A stretch of 64,000 bases of DNA from Candidatus Arthromitus sp. SFB-turkey (GCF_001655775.1 NZ_LXFF01000009.1:1-64000); one strand, 5' to 3'; shown: positions 8,367-17,122, counted from the stretch's first letter. The notes: a model not told the origin generated them from the letters alone. A program made the numbers and translations.

Positions 8367-8719
8367 AATAAAAATTCTTCCCATTCCTTTTGCTTAAACC
8401 CAAAAAGTATAACTTTATCATCCATATATATAGGTCTTTTAATAAGCATCCCTTCTTTTGATAACATGTCGCAGCATTCATCAATAGATAAACTATCTAT
8501 CTTATCTTTTAAATTATTTTCTTTATATATTTTTCCATTAACATTAAAAAATTTCTTTACATCAACATCATACTTTTGAATCCAAGCTTTAATTTCATCT
8601 TTACTTGGAGTATCAGATACAAGAGATCTAAAATCAACTTCTATATTATTATTTTTAAGCCAATCCTTAGCTTTTCGAACACTTGTTCACTTTGAATAAT
8701 CCAAAAATAATCCTTTCAA
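8357..8719 (-). CDS. ArsC/Spx-family thioredoxin-fold protein with in-frame TGA at the catalytic Cys (candidate selenoprotein)
   Basis: Reading 8719 to 8357 in one frame gives 120 residues with a single internal TGA (8687-8689) at codon 11. Before it: LKGLFLDYSK. After it: TSVRKAKDWLKNNNIEVDFR. In YffB/Spx/ArsC relatives this is Y-x-K-C-S/G-T-C/S-R-K-A-K, so the TGA is exactly the nucleophilic Cys, with the downstream Arg kept. The rest is an undamaged, well-conserved family body: KKFFNVNGKIYKE, NLKDKIDSLS, EGMLIKRPIYM, VILFGFKQKEWEEFL. The start is TTG at 8719, with GAGGTGA five bases upstream. Either selenocysteine is inserted here or the gene carries one nonsense mutation; the intact remainder and the exact position favour Sec. 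The second Cys of CxxC is Val, as in mono-thiol ArsC enzymes. The substrate (arsenate or another) is unknown. Confidence 0.75.
8657..8673 (-). other. possible SECIS-like hairpin downstream of the in-frame TGA
   Basis: On the minus strand AAGCT and GGCTT can form a 5-base stem (one U-G pair) with the 7-base loop AAGGATT. The first loop G lies 21 bases after the TGA, within the 16-37 base spacing seen for bacterial SECIS elements. The stem is short. A second small hairpin (GAAC-AAGT-GTTC) overlaps the TGA itself. Weak support only. Confidence 0.3.
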
Positions 8720-8770
8720 AATTTTCACCTCTAATAATTTTATTTTCTACAATTATACACAATATAAATA

Positions 8771-8798
8771 AAAAAAGTAAGAGAAAATCTCTTACTTT
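8771..8798 (-). terminator. terminator of the DUF4163/DUF3298 gene
   Basis: Arms AAAGTAAGAGA (8774-8784) and TCTCTTACTTT (8788-8798) pair perfectly across a 3-base loop, followed on the minus strand by TTT runs. The stem contains the stop codon of the gene ending at 8792. Confidence 0.8.
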
Positions 8799-9532
8799 AA
8801 ATTATCAATAATTAACTCATCTTTAAAAACTGAATAAGGTATTTTAAATTCAGGAATACCTGCTGAATAAGGTGCTATTTCATACAATTGGAAAAATATA
8901 ACAATATCATCTTTTGTTAAATAATACTGAACGTTATCCCCAATACCTTTAAAATCATCTATAAAATAATTTTCAGGACTTTCATTCATTTTATCTAAAA
9001 TTATTTTATCTATTACTTCTTTATAATTTTTCTTACCTTCTTCATTAAAAATGTCTTCAATTTTTAAAACTTCTCCTGTATTTAAATCAAAATTATAATT
9101 TTTCACAAATGCCATAGGATGAGCTCCACCTGTAAACTGAATTAGTGTAACTCTTAGAGATAATATATTATCAACTATTTCATAATCAAAAGTAGACATT
9201 CCTTTATAGTTAAAAGACGGCGAAGTTTTTACAATTTCTTCTGGATATATATTAATAGACTCATTATAAATATCTTCTATATATTTCTTAAACTCGTAAA
9301 TATCCCCTTTAATTAAAATGTTTATTTTATTTTGAACATGCTCATTTCCCATTTTAACTTCTGGATACTTAAAATCAAACTCAATTCTTTTATTATTTTC
9401 TTTTAAATTTAAAGTATTTACAACAATGCCTTTATTATTAACTTTAGCAAAAGAAAAATTTAACCCAAAACACAAAGTTAATAACATAAAAATTAAAATA
9501 AAACCCCCAAATTTAAAAATACTTAATTTCAA
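8792..9532 (-). CDS. exported DUF4163/DUF3298 protein (RsiV/PdaC-like extracytoplasmic domain)
   Basis: 246 residues. A signal sequence or membrane anchor spans about residues 8-29. A DUF4163-like domain (about 35-130) follows, then a DUF3298 domain (about 135-235) marked by TLIQFTGGAHPMAFVKNYNFDL and the C-terminal YEIAPYSAGIPEFKIPY. The same pair of domains occurs in RsiV, the lysozyme-sensing anti-sigma factor, and in the peptidoglycan deacetylase PdaC. This protein has neither a cytoplasmic anti-sigma part nor a catalytic domain, so it is a stand-alone exported module, possibly ligand-binding. The start is TTG at 9532, with GGGGGGA five bases upstream. No sigma factor gene is adjacent. 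Confidence 0.8.
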   Translation of the reverse strand: MKLSIFKFGGFILIFMLLTLCFGLNFSFAKVNNKGIVVNTLNLKENNKRIEFDFKYPEVKMGNEHVQNKINILIKGDIYEFKKYIEDIYNESINIYPEEIVKTSPSFNYKGMSTFDYEIVDNILSLRVTLIQFTGGAHPMAFVKNYNFDLNTGEVLKIEDIFNEEGKKNYKEVIDKIILDKMNESPENYFIDDFKGIGDNVQYYLTKDDIVIFFQLYEIAPYSAGIPEFKIPYSVFKDELIIDNLK

Positions 9533-9779
9533 TTCAATCCCCCCTAAATAAATTATGTTTATTAATATTTATATCCATTTTTAATCATTATAAACGATTT
9601 TTCAAGTATTTATTGAATATTTCAAAACAAATTTATTTTTAATTTTTAAAATCACAAACTCGTATAAAAATCAAAAATAAAAGTAAACTAAATAAATGGT
9701 TATTCTTTTATTTACATACATAATTAATAATTTTTCCCAAGATTTAACCATATATAGATTAAACAAAAGGAATTTATTT

Positions 9780-10712
9780 ATGAATACTACTCAAACTTTA
9801 AATAAATGTAATTTAAAATGCAAAATAATAAAAGATATTTTTACATTTTTATCCCAAAGCATATACTTTAAAAATATAAATTTTAAACGTTTTAAAAATG
9901 TATCATCATACGAAAAATCAAAATGCTTAATTATATCTAAAAATTTATCCAATTACTTACGTCAAAATAAAATCAATAAAATAAATAATTCCACACTACT
10001 TTCAATAATAATAAATAATGCCAATAAAAATAATTTAAAAATCTATAAAAAGAATATAGAATTAATTAAATTTTACACAATACTATTTACAGAAAAAAGT
10101 TGTTCTCACTTAACTTTCTATTTATTTAACAACCTAAATAATTCCATAAACGAAGAAAATAAAGAATGTTTATCAATTATAATTGATAAAACTCCTAAAC
10201 GTACAATTATACTTAATGAATATTTAGATATTATTACAAAAAAATATTCTAAAGAAACAAAGGGAGAAATTTTTTTATACAGAGAAGAAAATAATATTTT
10301 CAAAAATATAAAACATAAAGTATCTTTATGCTTTTTTTCAATAATTATAGGATATTTACTAATTTACAACATACCAAGTAACTATATAGTAATGGAAATG
10401 AATTTAACAATGCATATGAAAATGAATCATAATGGAAATATTATTTCATACAAACCTAAAACAAAATCCGCAAAAAACATGATTAAAGAAACTAAACAAT
10501 TAAATAGAAAAATGAATGACACAATACCTTATTTTATAAATTATGGACTTGAAAACAATATATTAAAACCTGGAGAAAAAGTTAAAATATACATAATGGG
10601 ACCTCCTTTAAATAATAGATTTTTTGAAAGTTTAAAAAATTCCTTACAAGGCATACCTTTAAACATTATAATAAATAACTCAGGAAATTTAATAAAAATA
10701 AATAGAACTTAA
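9780..10712 (+). CDS. single-pass membrane protein with an RsgI-like extracytoplasmic domain
   Basis: 310 residues. An N-terminal cytoplasmic part of about 190 residues, rich in Asn and Lys, is followed by one membrane helix (about 192-212, FFSIIIGYLLIYNI). An outer domain (about 215-310) follows: SNYIVMEMNLTMHMKMNHNGNII, a helix with KSAKNMIKE, and KPGEKVKIYIMG. The outer part resembles the central domain of RsgI anti-sigma-I factors, where V-x-L-D-I-N-P-S-I-x-L precedes a Gly-Asn turn. I do not recognise the cytoplasmic part, and no sigI gene lies beside it. ATG at 9696 is in frame but lacks a ribosome site; ATG at 9780 has AAAGGA eight bases upstream and is preferred. Confidence 0.5.
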   Translation: MNTTQTLNKCNLKCKIIKDIFTFLSQSIYFKNINFKRFKNVSSYEKSKCLIISKNLSNYLRQNKINKINNSTLLSIIINNANKNNLKIYKKNIELIKFYTILFTEKSCSHLTFYLFNNLNNSINEENKECLSIIIDKTPKRTIILNEYLDIITKKYSKETKGEIFLYREENNIFKNIKHKVSLCFFSIIIGYLLIYNIPSNYIVMEMNLTMHMKMNHNGNIISYKPKTKSAKNMIKETKQLNRKMNDTIPYFINYGLENNILKPGEKVKIYIMGPPLNNRFFESLKNSLQGIPLNIIINNSGNLIKINRT

Positions 10713-10765
10713 ACTTACTTATATGATAAAATCATCTTAAAGTTCATTTAAGAGGAGTTTTTAAG

Positions 10766-11503
10766 GTGGATGATTTTTTAAATTCAAATGATGAAAAAAT
10801 ACGAATAAATAGATTTTTATCTAAATACGGTTGTTGTTCTAGACGTTATGGAGATGAACTTATAAAAAAAGGGTTAGTATTTATAAATGACAAAGTGGCA
10901 ACTCTAGGTTCTATTGTAAATAAACAAGATAAAGTGTACATAAAAAATGATTCAGGATTAAAAGAAATAAAACAAAATGTGGATTTTGTTTACATAGCAC
11001 TAAATAAACCTTTAGGTATAACTTGTACAACATGTAAAAAAGATAAATCTAACATCATTGATTTTATAAATTATGAAAAGAGAATCTTTCCTATTGGACG
11101 TTTAGATAAAAATTCCTATGGACTAATTCTTTTAACAAACGATGGGGATATAGTAAATAAAATTTTAAGATCTGAAAATAATCATGAAAAAGAGTATGTA
11201 GTTAAAGTTAATAAACCTATAACTCCTTATTTCATAAACAAAATGAAATATGGTGTAAAAATACTTAATCAAATTACAAAACCATGTAAAATAACTCAAT
11301 TAAATGAATTTTCATTTAAAATAATTTTAACTCAAGGTTTAAACAGACAAATAAGAAGAATGTGTGAATATCTGGATTATAAAGTTTTATCTTTAAAAAG
11401 AATACGAGTTTTAAATATAAAACTAGGAAATTTAAAAATAGGTGAGTATAGACATCTTACAAAAAAAGAGCTAAATGAATTATTTTTATCAATAAATAAA
11501 TAA
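10766..11503 (+). CDS. rluF: 23S rRNA pseudouridine synthase, RluF type
   Basis: 245 residues. An S4 RNA-binding domain (about 12-58, IRINRFLSKYGCCSRRYGD) precedes an RsuA/RluB/E/F catalytic domain. The catalytic Asp is in FPIGRLDKNSYGLILLTNDGD (written here as GRLD, Asp114), and the family signature GLNRQIRRMCEYLDYKV is near residue 200. The wording around these motifs (NHEKEYVV, then LTKKELNEL at the end) is closer to RluF, which modifies U2604 of 23S rRNA, than to RluB. The start is GTG at 10766 behind AGAGGAG. It is followed after 29 bases by ispF on the same strand, and the two probably share a transcript. Confidence 0.85.
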   Translation: MDDFLNSNDEKIRINRFLSKYGCCSRRYGDELIKKGLVFINDKVATLGSIVNKQDKVYIKNDSGLKEIKQNVDFVYIALNKPLGITCTTCKKDKSNIIDFINYEKRIFPIGRLDKNSYGLILLTNDGDIVNKILRSENNHEKEYVVKVNKPITPYFINKMKYGVKILNQITKPCKITQLNEFSFKIILTQGLNRQIRRMCEYLDYKVLSLKRIRVLNIKLGNLKIGEYRHLTKKELNELFLSINK

Positions 11504-11532
11504 TTTAATTTTTAGATAGAGGGGATTTACTT

Positions 11533-12018
11533 TTGAGAGTAGGAATTGGATATGATGTACATAGACTTGAATATAATCACAAATTAATTTTAGGTGGAGT
11601 ATTGATTCCACATGAAAAAGGATTAATTGCTCACTCTGATGGAGATTGTTTAATTCACGCTATAATAGATTCTATTTTAGGAGCTGCTGGGCTCTATGAT
11701 ATAGGTACTTATTTTCCAGATAATAATGAAAAATTTAAAAATATAAGTTCCCTTGAACTTTTAAAAGAAACTTATAAATTAATAAGCAAAGAATCTTATG
11801 AAATTATAAATATAGATAGTGTTATAATTTGTGAAAAACCAAAAATTAAACCTTATATAAATCAAATGAAAGAAAACATTTCAAAAATTATAAATATCTC
11901 TACATCTTCAATAGGTATAAAAGCTACAACAGAAGAAAAACTAGGATTTACAGGAAAAGAAGAAGGAATTGCTTGCCAAGCTATATGTCTTATATATAAA
12001 AAAGGAGTCAATATTTAA
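11533..12018 (+). CDS. ispF: 2-C-methyl-D-erythritol 2,4-cyclodiphosphate synthase
   Basis: 161 residues, the full usual length. Zinc ligands Asp8 and His10 (GIGYDVH) and His42 (AHSDGDCLIHA) sit at the same positions as in the E. coli enzyme. Conserved DIGTYFPD and the C-terminal ATTEEKLGFTGKEEGIACQA are present. It makes the cyclic diphosphate of the non-mevalonate (MEP) isoprenoid pathway, needed for undecaprenyl and quinone-type lipids. The start is TTG at 11533 behind AGAGGGGA. It is second in a pair with rluF and ends in a strong shared terminator. Confidence 0.95.
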   Translation: MRVGIGYDVHRLEYNHKLILGGVLIPHEKGLIAHSDGDCLIHAIIDSILGAAGLYDIGTYFPDNNEKFKNISSLELLKETYKLISKESYEIINIDSVIICEKPKIKPYINQMKENISKIINISTSSIGIKATTEEKLGFTGKEEGIACQAICLIYKKGVNI

Positions 12019-12038
12019 TATTGACTCCTTTTTTTATT
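11998..12038. terminator. shared terminator of ispF and the M18 aminopeptidase gene
   Basis: Left arm through AAGGAGTCAATATT and its exact complement AATATTGACTCCTT form an 18-base-class perfect stem centred on 12016. A run of A lies on one side and a run of T on the other. The ispF stop codon (12016-12018) lies at the tip, and the stop of the convergent aminopeptidase gene is at 12034. Confidence 0.85.
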
Positions 12039-13338
12039 TAAAATATTCATCAAAAACTTTACTCATATAATAATGATCAAATACTCCAGCAGTTTCTCTA
12101 CAAGAATGCATAGCAAACATAGAATTTCCTACATCAACGCCTTTTATAGAAACATACTTTGTAATAATTGGACCAAGGGTTGAACCTCCCAAAATATCTG
12201 ACCTATTAAAATAATTTTGATAAGGAATTCCTACCCTATCACATAAAGATTTAAAATAAGACGAAGTTTCTCCAGTTGTAATATAATTTTTATTACAATT
12301 ACTTTTTATAACTACCCCTTTATTTACAATACATTTATTATAATCATCAAATTTTTCTCCATAACTTGAGTTATAAGCATGTGCCATATCTGCAGAAATT
12401 ATAAAGCTATTATCTAAAGATATATACATATCTTCTTCTGAAACTTCCAAACACTTATAAATCCTATTTAATATGTTAAGTAGCGTTTTAGAGTACGCTC
12501 CTTCAGGTATAGAACTACCTATTTCTTCTCCATCAAACAAACATATAAATTTATTTCCATTAGATTTTGAATTAACGAATGAATAAACACTTGCTTCAGC
12601 CATAGCTAAATCATCAATTTTTTTACTTTGTATAAACTCATTATTTACTCCTATTATTTTCGCTTCTTGAACATCATATAAATATAGATCAAAATCTATT
12701 ATATCTTCTTCATTAACATCTAAATATTTTGAAATTAATCCTCTAAAAGAATTAATTTTTCCTACACTAGTTGTAAGTATAAGTGGCATCATATGTTTTT
12801 GTCTATTTAAAGCAAATCCAGAATTTATTTCTCTATTTAAATGAATAGGACAATTAGCTATAAATGCTATTTCATCTTTAAAATCTACTATCTTTTCACA
12901 AACATTAAAAGACACATTGTAATCTTTTGATTTAATAAAAACTTTTCCTGCAATAGAAAGTCCTCTATCTAGCCAAGTATTTAAAATAGGTCCTCCATAT
13001 ACCTCAACATTTAAGTATAAATTACCATCTGAATTTAAAAAATCACTTCCAGTTTTAATTTTTAAACATGGAGAATCTAAATGTGAAGCAATAAATTTAA
13101 AACCATTTTTTATAAATTCTTTATTTAAGTTAAAAGCAAAAATAGAAGAATCATTAAACTTTAAAAAACCTTTAAAATTTTCTCCAATATTCCATTTTTC
13201 CTTATAATTAAGTTCAACAAATCCATTTTCAAGAAGTATTTCCCTAACATTTAAAACAGCATGATAAGGAGTTACCCCTTTATTTAAAAAATTAGAGAGT
13301 TTCTTAACTCTCTCCAAAACTTCATTAATATTTTCCAT
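12034..13338 (-). CDS. M18-family aminopeptidase
   Basis: 434 residues. M18 zinc-site landmarks are present: HLDSPCLKIK (first metal His), DDLAMAEASVYSF with FDGEEIGSS (bridging Asp, catalytic Glu pair), ISADMAHAYN (metal Asp and His), and the C-terminal MFAMHSCRETAGVFD (last metal His). M18 enzymes are cytosolic dodecameric metallopeptidases that remove acidic or neutral N-terminal residues from peptides. A TTG six codons upstream is in frame, but GAGGA lies eight bases before the ATG at 13338. It follows the gene ending at 13360 by only 21 bases, so co-transcription is likely. Confidence 0.9.
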   Translation of the reverse strand: MENINEVLERVKKLSNFLNKGVTPYHAVLNVREILLENGFVELNYKEKWNIGENFKGFLKFNDSSIFAFNLNKEFIKNGFKFIASHLDSPCLKIKTGSDFLNSDGNLYLNVEVYGGPILNTWLDRGLSIAGKVFIKSKDYNVSFNVCEKIVDFKDEIAFIANCPIHLNREINSGFALNRQKHMMPLILTTSVGKINSFRGLISKYLDVNEEDIIDFDLYLYDVQEAKIIGVNNEFIQSKKIDDLAMAEASVYSFVNSKSNGNKFICLFDGEEIGSSIPEGAYSKTLLNILNRIYKCLEVSEEDMYISLDNSFIISADMAHAYNSSYGEKFDDYNKCIVNKGVVIKSNCNKNYITTGETSSYFKSLCDRVGIPYQNYFNRSDILGGSTLGPIITKYVSIKGVDVGNSMFAMHSCRETAGVFDHYYMSKVFDEYFK

Positions 13339-13359
13339 AAAATAAATCCTCTTCAAAAA

Positions 13360-14499
13360 TCATAAATCATTACAAATCTTAACACAGGAAAATTTACTTT
13401 TCACATCATAACTTAATAATTTTAAAAATTCTTTACATCCATCAAGATTTAAATTAGTTGGTGAAGAAAAATATTTATCATCTAAATCTAAATTAAAATA
13501 ATCAAATACAAATAAATTTTGATTTAAATTTTTATTTAAAACCATATAAAATTCTTTTCTTAATGTATTATTTATATATGTTCTATATTCTTTATAAACT
13601 GGAGGGATTATAAAAAATACATTTATATTATTTTCATGAAGAATTTTAAGTTTTTGAGCCATAATATTTTTGTTCATTTTAAATGCCACAACATTTGAAT
13701 CTTTGTAATTAATAGTTTCTACTTGAGTATCATATCTTATTTTTTCAATTGAATTATTTGAAATTTTAAAATTATCTATAGAATTTAGATCACTTAAATT
13801 AATTTCTTTAAAAACTTTACTTGAATTATCTTTAAAATTCTCATAACAAACATCAAAATATGTACTATTTAAATTAAGATTTTTATGTACAGAAAATATT
13901 TCTTCAAATATTTTTATAAAACAATACTTATCTTCCAACAAATCTATATTTTCATATAACATAGAATAATTCATAAATATTCCAACATTAACATTTTCAT
14001 TTATTTTATTATTTTTTATAAGATAATAAAGCAAATGATAATTATAATGTACATCTAAAAATTTATTTGAAATATTTACATAATCACCAAAATACTTTGA
14101 AATAAGCTCATCTTTTATGTAATTTCTACCTAAAAATAAAGTATTAAAATTTAAAAAATCTCCCTCTTTACAACACAAAAGCTTTTCTTTAAAAGAATTT
14201 TTAATAGAATCATAAGAAAAAAATAAAACATCTAAAATATTTTCAGGAGAAATTCCACACTCTTTTATTTTTTCATAAAAAACACTTGAATATCTGCTAT
14301 TTACAATTACATAATCAAACTCTATACTTTTTAATTTTTCTTTTATATCACTTATTGTATAAACTTTTATATCATTTATGTACTCACCAAAATATTCAAT
14401 GCTATTTTTCAAATACCCAACAATTTCAACATCATCTCTTAAATATTCTTCTATATTTAAAACTTCACAAGCTTCATCATATATAATAACTTTAATCAT
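13360..14499 (-). CDS. unknown protein, nucleotide-sugar-type N-domain plus SGNH/DltD-like C-domain
   Basis: 379 residues, no signal peptide or membrane helix. Residues 1-95 (KVIIYDEACEVLN, then VGYLKN, then FDYVIVNSRYSS) look like a Rossmann-like domain of the sort found in sugar-acetyltransferase and methyltransferase C-terminal parts. Residues about 150-379 recall DltD/DUF1574-type SGNH proteins: a conserved IFFIIPP-like strand (VFFIIPPVYKEYR) and the final D-x-x-x-F...HLN block. In that block the expected Asp/His pair reads FSSPTNLNLDGCKEF, so His is missing and a normal SGNH catalytic dyad is doubtful. It sits between lysA and an aminopeptidase gene. Function unknown. Confidence 0.55.
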   Translation of the reverse strand: MIKVIIYDEACEVLNIEEYLRDDVEIVGYLKNSIEYFGEYINDIKVYTISDIKEKLKSIEFDYVIVNSRYSSVFYEKIKECGISPENILDVLFFSYDSIKNSFKEKLLCCKEGDFLNFNTLFLGRNYIKDELISKYFGDYVNISNKFLDVHYNYHLLYYLIKNNKINENVNVGIFMNYSMLYENIDLLEDKYCFIKIFEEIFSVHKNLNLNSTYFDVCYENFKDNSSKVFKEINLSDLNSIDNFKISNNSIEKIRYDTQVETINYKDSNVVAFKMNKNIMAQKLKILHENNINVFFIIPPVYKEYRTYINNTLRKEFYMVLNKNLNQNLFVFDYFNLDLDDKYFSSPTNLNLDGCKEFLKLLSYDVKSKFSCVKICNDL

Positions 14500-14515
14500 T
14501 TTTTCTCCTTAAAAA

Positions 14516-14564
14516 AATAATTTTACAGTATAAAACTATTATTTGAATATTTGGTAAAATTATT
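14516..14564. repeat. 11-base inverted repeat between lysA and the next gene
   Basis: AATAATTTTAC (14516-14526) and GTAAAATTATT (14554-14564) are exact complements with a 27-base loop. It lies after the lysA stop and just before the ribosome site of the 13360-14499 gene. It may be a processing or attenuating hairpin; it has no clear T tract on the minus strand. Confidence 0.4.
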
Positions 14565-14569
14565 CATTC

Positions 14570-15856
14570 TTAAACATCAAGCCTTATTAAATCCTCAAAA
14601 CTCTCTCTTTTTGTTACAAGTTTTAAATTATCATTATAAAAAAATACAATAGGAGGTTTTCTAAGTTTATTATAATTACTACTCATAGAATGACAATAAG
14701 CTCCAGTAGAAAAAATAGCTAATATATCTCCTCTTTCTGGTTTAGATATAAATGCATCTCTAATTAAAACATCTCCAGATTCACAACACTTTCCACTTAT
14801 TGTAGCTTTATAACTCTTCTCTTCACACGCTTTATTTGAAATTAAACATTCATAATCTGATCCATAAAGTGCCGTTCTTATATTATCTGTCATACCACCA
14901 TCAACTGACACATAATTTCTAATTCCTTCAATCTCTTTTATATTTCCTATTTCATAAATAGTCATTCCAGCATTTCCCACAATACTTCTTCCTGGCTCAA
15001 TATATAATTTAGGTACATTAAAATTAAATTTAGAGCAATTATAATTTACTCTATCTACTATACATTCTACATATTCTTCAATGGTAACAGGAGTATCATC
15101 TTTTGTATAATAAATTCCAAATCCTCCACCTAAATTCAACTCATTTATTTCAAAATTTTTATCAATCACTTTAATATCATTTATTAATTTAAACATTTCA
15201 TCTACTTCATCAATAAAAGCTTCTTTTGAAAAAATCTGTGAACCTATATGACAATGAAACCCTACTATTTCTATATTGCAACTATTTCTATATTTAAATA
15301 AAATATTAGAAATTTTATCTATATCTTTAGAAATTCCAAACTTTGAGTCAATGCAAGAAGTTTTTATGTACTCGTGAGTGTGTGCATCAATTCCTAAATT
15401 TACCCTTATAAAAACCTTACTTTTTCTATTAAACTCCTTAGAAACATTCTCTAAAATTTCTAATTCCTCAATAGAATCACACACAAATCTTCCAACTTTT
15501 AACTGAACTCCCATTTTAATTTCATCATAACTTTTATTATTACCGTGAAATACAATTTTTTCCATATTAAATCCGCTACTATGAGCTATGTAAAGTTCAC
15601 CATCTGAAACAACATCTAAACAAATGTTTTCTTCTTTCAAAATTTTTACCATGTGAGTATTTAAAAAAGTCTTTCCTGCATAAACAACTTTATTTTCATT
15701 TCCAATAGAGTTTTTAAATCTATTAATATTTTCTCTTATAAGATTTTCATCCATTACATAACAAGGTGTATTAAATTTTTTTGCAATATCTACAACTTTA
15801 ATATTTCCAATAAACAAATCATTTCCTTTAATATTTAATGAACCATGTAATTTCAT
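14570..15856 (-). CDS. lysA: diaminopimelate decarboxylase
   Basis: 428 residues, full length. The PLP lysine is Lys62 (VVYAGKTFLN). Other landmarks are GFHCHIGSQ, the glycine loop GGGFGIYY, EPGRSIVGNAG, and the substrate-binding CCESGDVL near residue 345. The enzyme decarboxylates meso-diaminopimelate to lysine, the last step of the pathway that also supplies peptidoglycan. It lies 13 bases after lysC, with AGGAG before the ATG, so the two form an operon. No lysine riboswitch is visible upstream of the pair. Confidence 0.95.
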   Translation of the reverse strand: MKLHGSLNIKGNDLFIGNIKVVDIAKKFNTPCYVMDENLIRENINRFKNSIGNENKVVYAGKTFLNTHMVKILKEENICLDVVSDGELYIAHSSGFNMEKIVFHGNNKSYDEIKMGVQLKVGRFVCDSIEELEILENVSKEFNRKSKVFIRVNLGIDAHTHEYIKTSCIDSKFGISKDIDKISNILFKYRNSCNIEIVGFHCHIGSQIFSKEAFIDEVDEMFKLINDIKVIDKNFEINELNLGGGFGIYYTKDDTPVTIEEYVECIVDRVNYNCSKFNFNVPKLYIEPGRSIVGNAGMTIYEIGNIKEIEGIRNYVSVDGGMTDNIRTALYGSDYECLISNKACEEKSYKATISGKCCESGDVLIRDAFISKPERGDILAIFSTGAYCHSMSSNYNKLRKPPIVFFYNDNLKLVTKRESFEDLIRLDV

Positions 15857-15869
15857 TAATATCTCCTAC

Positions 15870-17069
15870 CTACAAATTAAATTCTTTTGCAATAAGATTT
15901 ATTGCCTTAATTTTATCTTCCTTATTTATAGCACAAGTAATTCTTATTTCTGAAGTTGTTACCATTTTAATTACAATATTGTTTTCATTAAATATTTTAA
16001 ATACCTTAGCTGCAACTCCAGACGTTGACTTCATCCCAATACCAACAACTGAAAATTTACAAATAGATTTATCAATTATTATGTCTTCTCTTTTTACATG
16101 TTTAAGTAAAATCTGCTCACATTCTACTAAATCTCCTTCAGGTACAGTAAAAGACACATTAATTTTATTATCAATTGGAGTAGTTTGACTTATCATATCA
16201 ACATTTATATTATTTTCCCCAATTTCACTAAATATAGACGATATAATATTTTGATTATTAGATATATTCTTAATACTTAAAGCAACATCATCATCACTAG
16301 TAGCTATTCCCGTAACAGGTTTACTTTCTAAATTCATATCCTTAACCTCCATAATATACGTTCCGTTCATTTCACCTAAACTTTGTCCAACATAAATTTT
16401 CGTACCGTACTTTTGTGCAAGTTCTACACTTCTTGAATGCATAACTTGAGCTCCAAGACTTGCAAGTTCCAAAATTTCTTCATAATCAATTTTATCAATC
16501 TTTTTGGCACTTTTATAATTTCTAGGATCAACACTATAAATTCCATCAACATCTGTATAAATTTCACATTCACCTTTAAGTTTTACAGATAAAGCAACAG
16601 CAGTAGTATCAGACCCGCCTCTTCCAAGTGTAGTTATATCTCCTTTGTTATTTACTCCCTGAAATCCTGCAATAACAACAACTTTATTTTTATTTAAATT
16701 ATCTATGATTATCTTTTCATTTAAATCATCAATTAAAGATTTACCATGAACACCTTCAGTTTTTAATTGAATTTGAAAAGAATTAAAACTTATAGAATCA
16801 TATCCAAAAGATTTTATGGCCATACTTAAAAGAGAGCTAGAAACTATTTCGCCAGTTGACAATAATGAATCAAGCTCTCTTTTATCTGGATTATCACTTA
16901 TTTGTTTCGCCATACTAAGTAAATCATCTGTAGTATCTCCCATAGCAGAAACTACAATCACTAATTTATTTCCTTCATTTACACGTTTTATAGCATTTTT
17001 AGCAATATTTTTAATTTTTTCAATAGAACTAACAGAACTTCCTCCATATTTTTGTACAACTATAGACAC
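15870..17069 (-). CDS. lysC: aspartate kinase
   Basis: 399 residues. The kinase domain carries VQKYGGSSV at the N-terminus, GRGGSDTTAVAL at about 150, and DVDGIYSVDPR. Two C-terminal ACT domains (about 265-399) follow and mark a feedback-regulated class like the Bacillus lysine- or threonine-sensitive enzymes. It phosphorylates L-aspartate, the entry step for lysine, diaminopimelate, threonine and methionine. The start is GTG at 17069 behind AGGAG. It is first gene of lysC-lysA; the region upstream (150 bases, divergent with the CDF gene) is too short for a lysine riboswitch. Confidence 0.95.
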   Translation of the reverse strand: MSIVVQKYGGSSVSSIEKIKNIAKNAIKRVNEGNKLVIVVSAMGDTTDDLLSMAKQISDNPDKRELDSLLSTGEIVSSSLLSMAIKSFGYDSISFNSFQIQLKTEGVHGKSLIDDLNEKIIIDNLNKNKVVVIAGFQGVNNKGDITTLGRGGSDTTAVALSVKLKGECEIYTDVDGIYSVDPRNYKSAKKIDKIDYEEILELASLGAQVMHSRSVELAQKYGTKIYVGQSLGEMNGTYIMEVKDMNLESKPVTGIATSDDDVALSIKNISNNQNIISSIFSEIGENNINVDMISQTTPIDNKINVSFTVPEGDLVECEQILLKHVKREDIIIDKSICKFSVVGIGMKSTSGVAAKVFKIFNENNIVIKMVTTSEIRITCAINKEDKIKAINLIAKEFNL

Positions 17070-17122
17070 GAAAACACTCCTTAATTAAACAATAAATTTT
17101 TAAAAAAACTTCTATTTTCAAT

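Noticed and set aside
8357-8719. Frameshift or sequencing error in the ArsC-like gene
   Set aside because: The frame is the same on both sides of the TGA and the protein matches its family without gaps, so no frameshift is needed. A single-base substitution remains possible.
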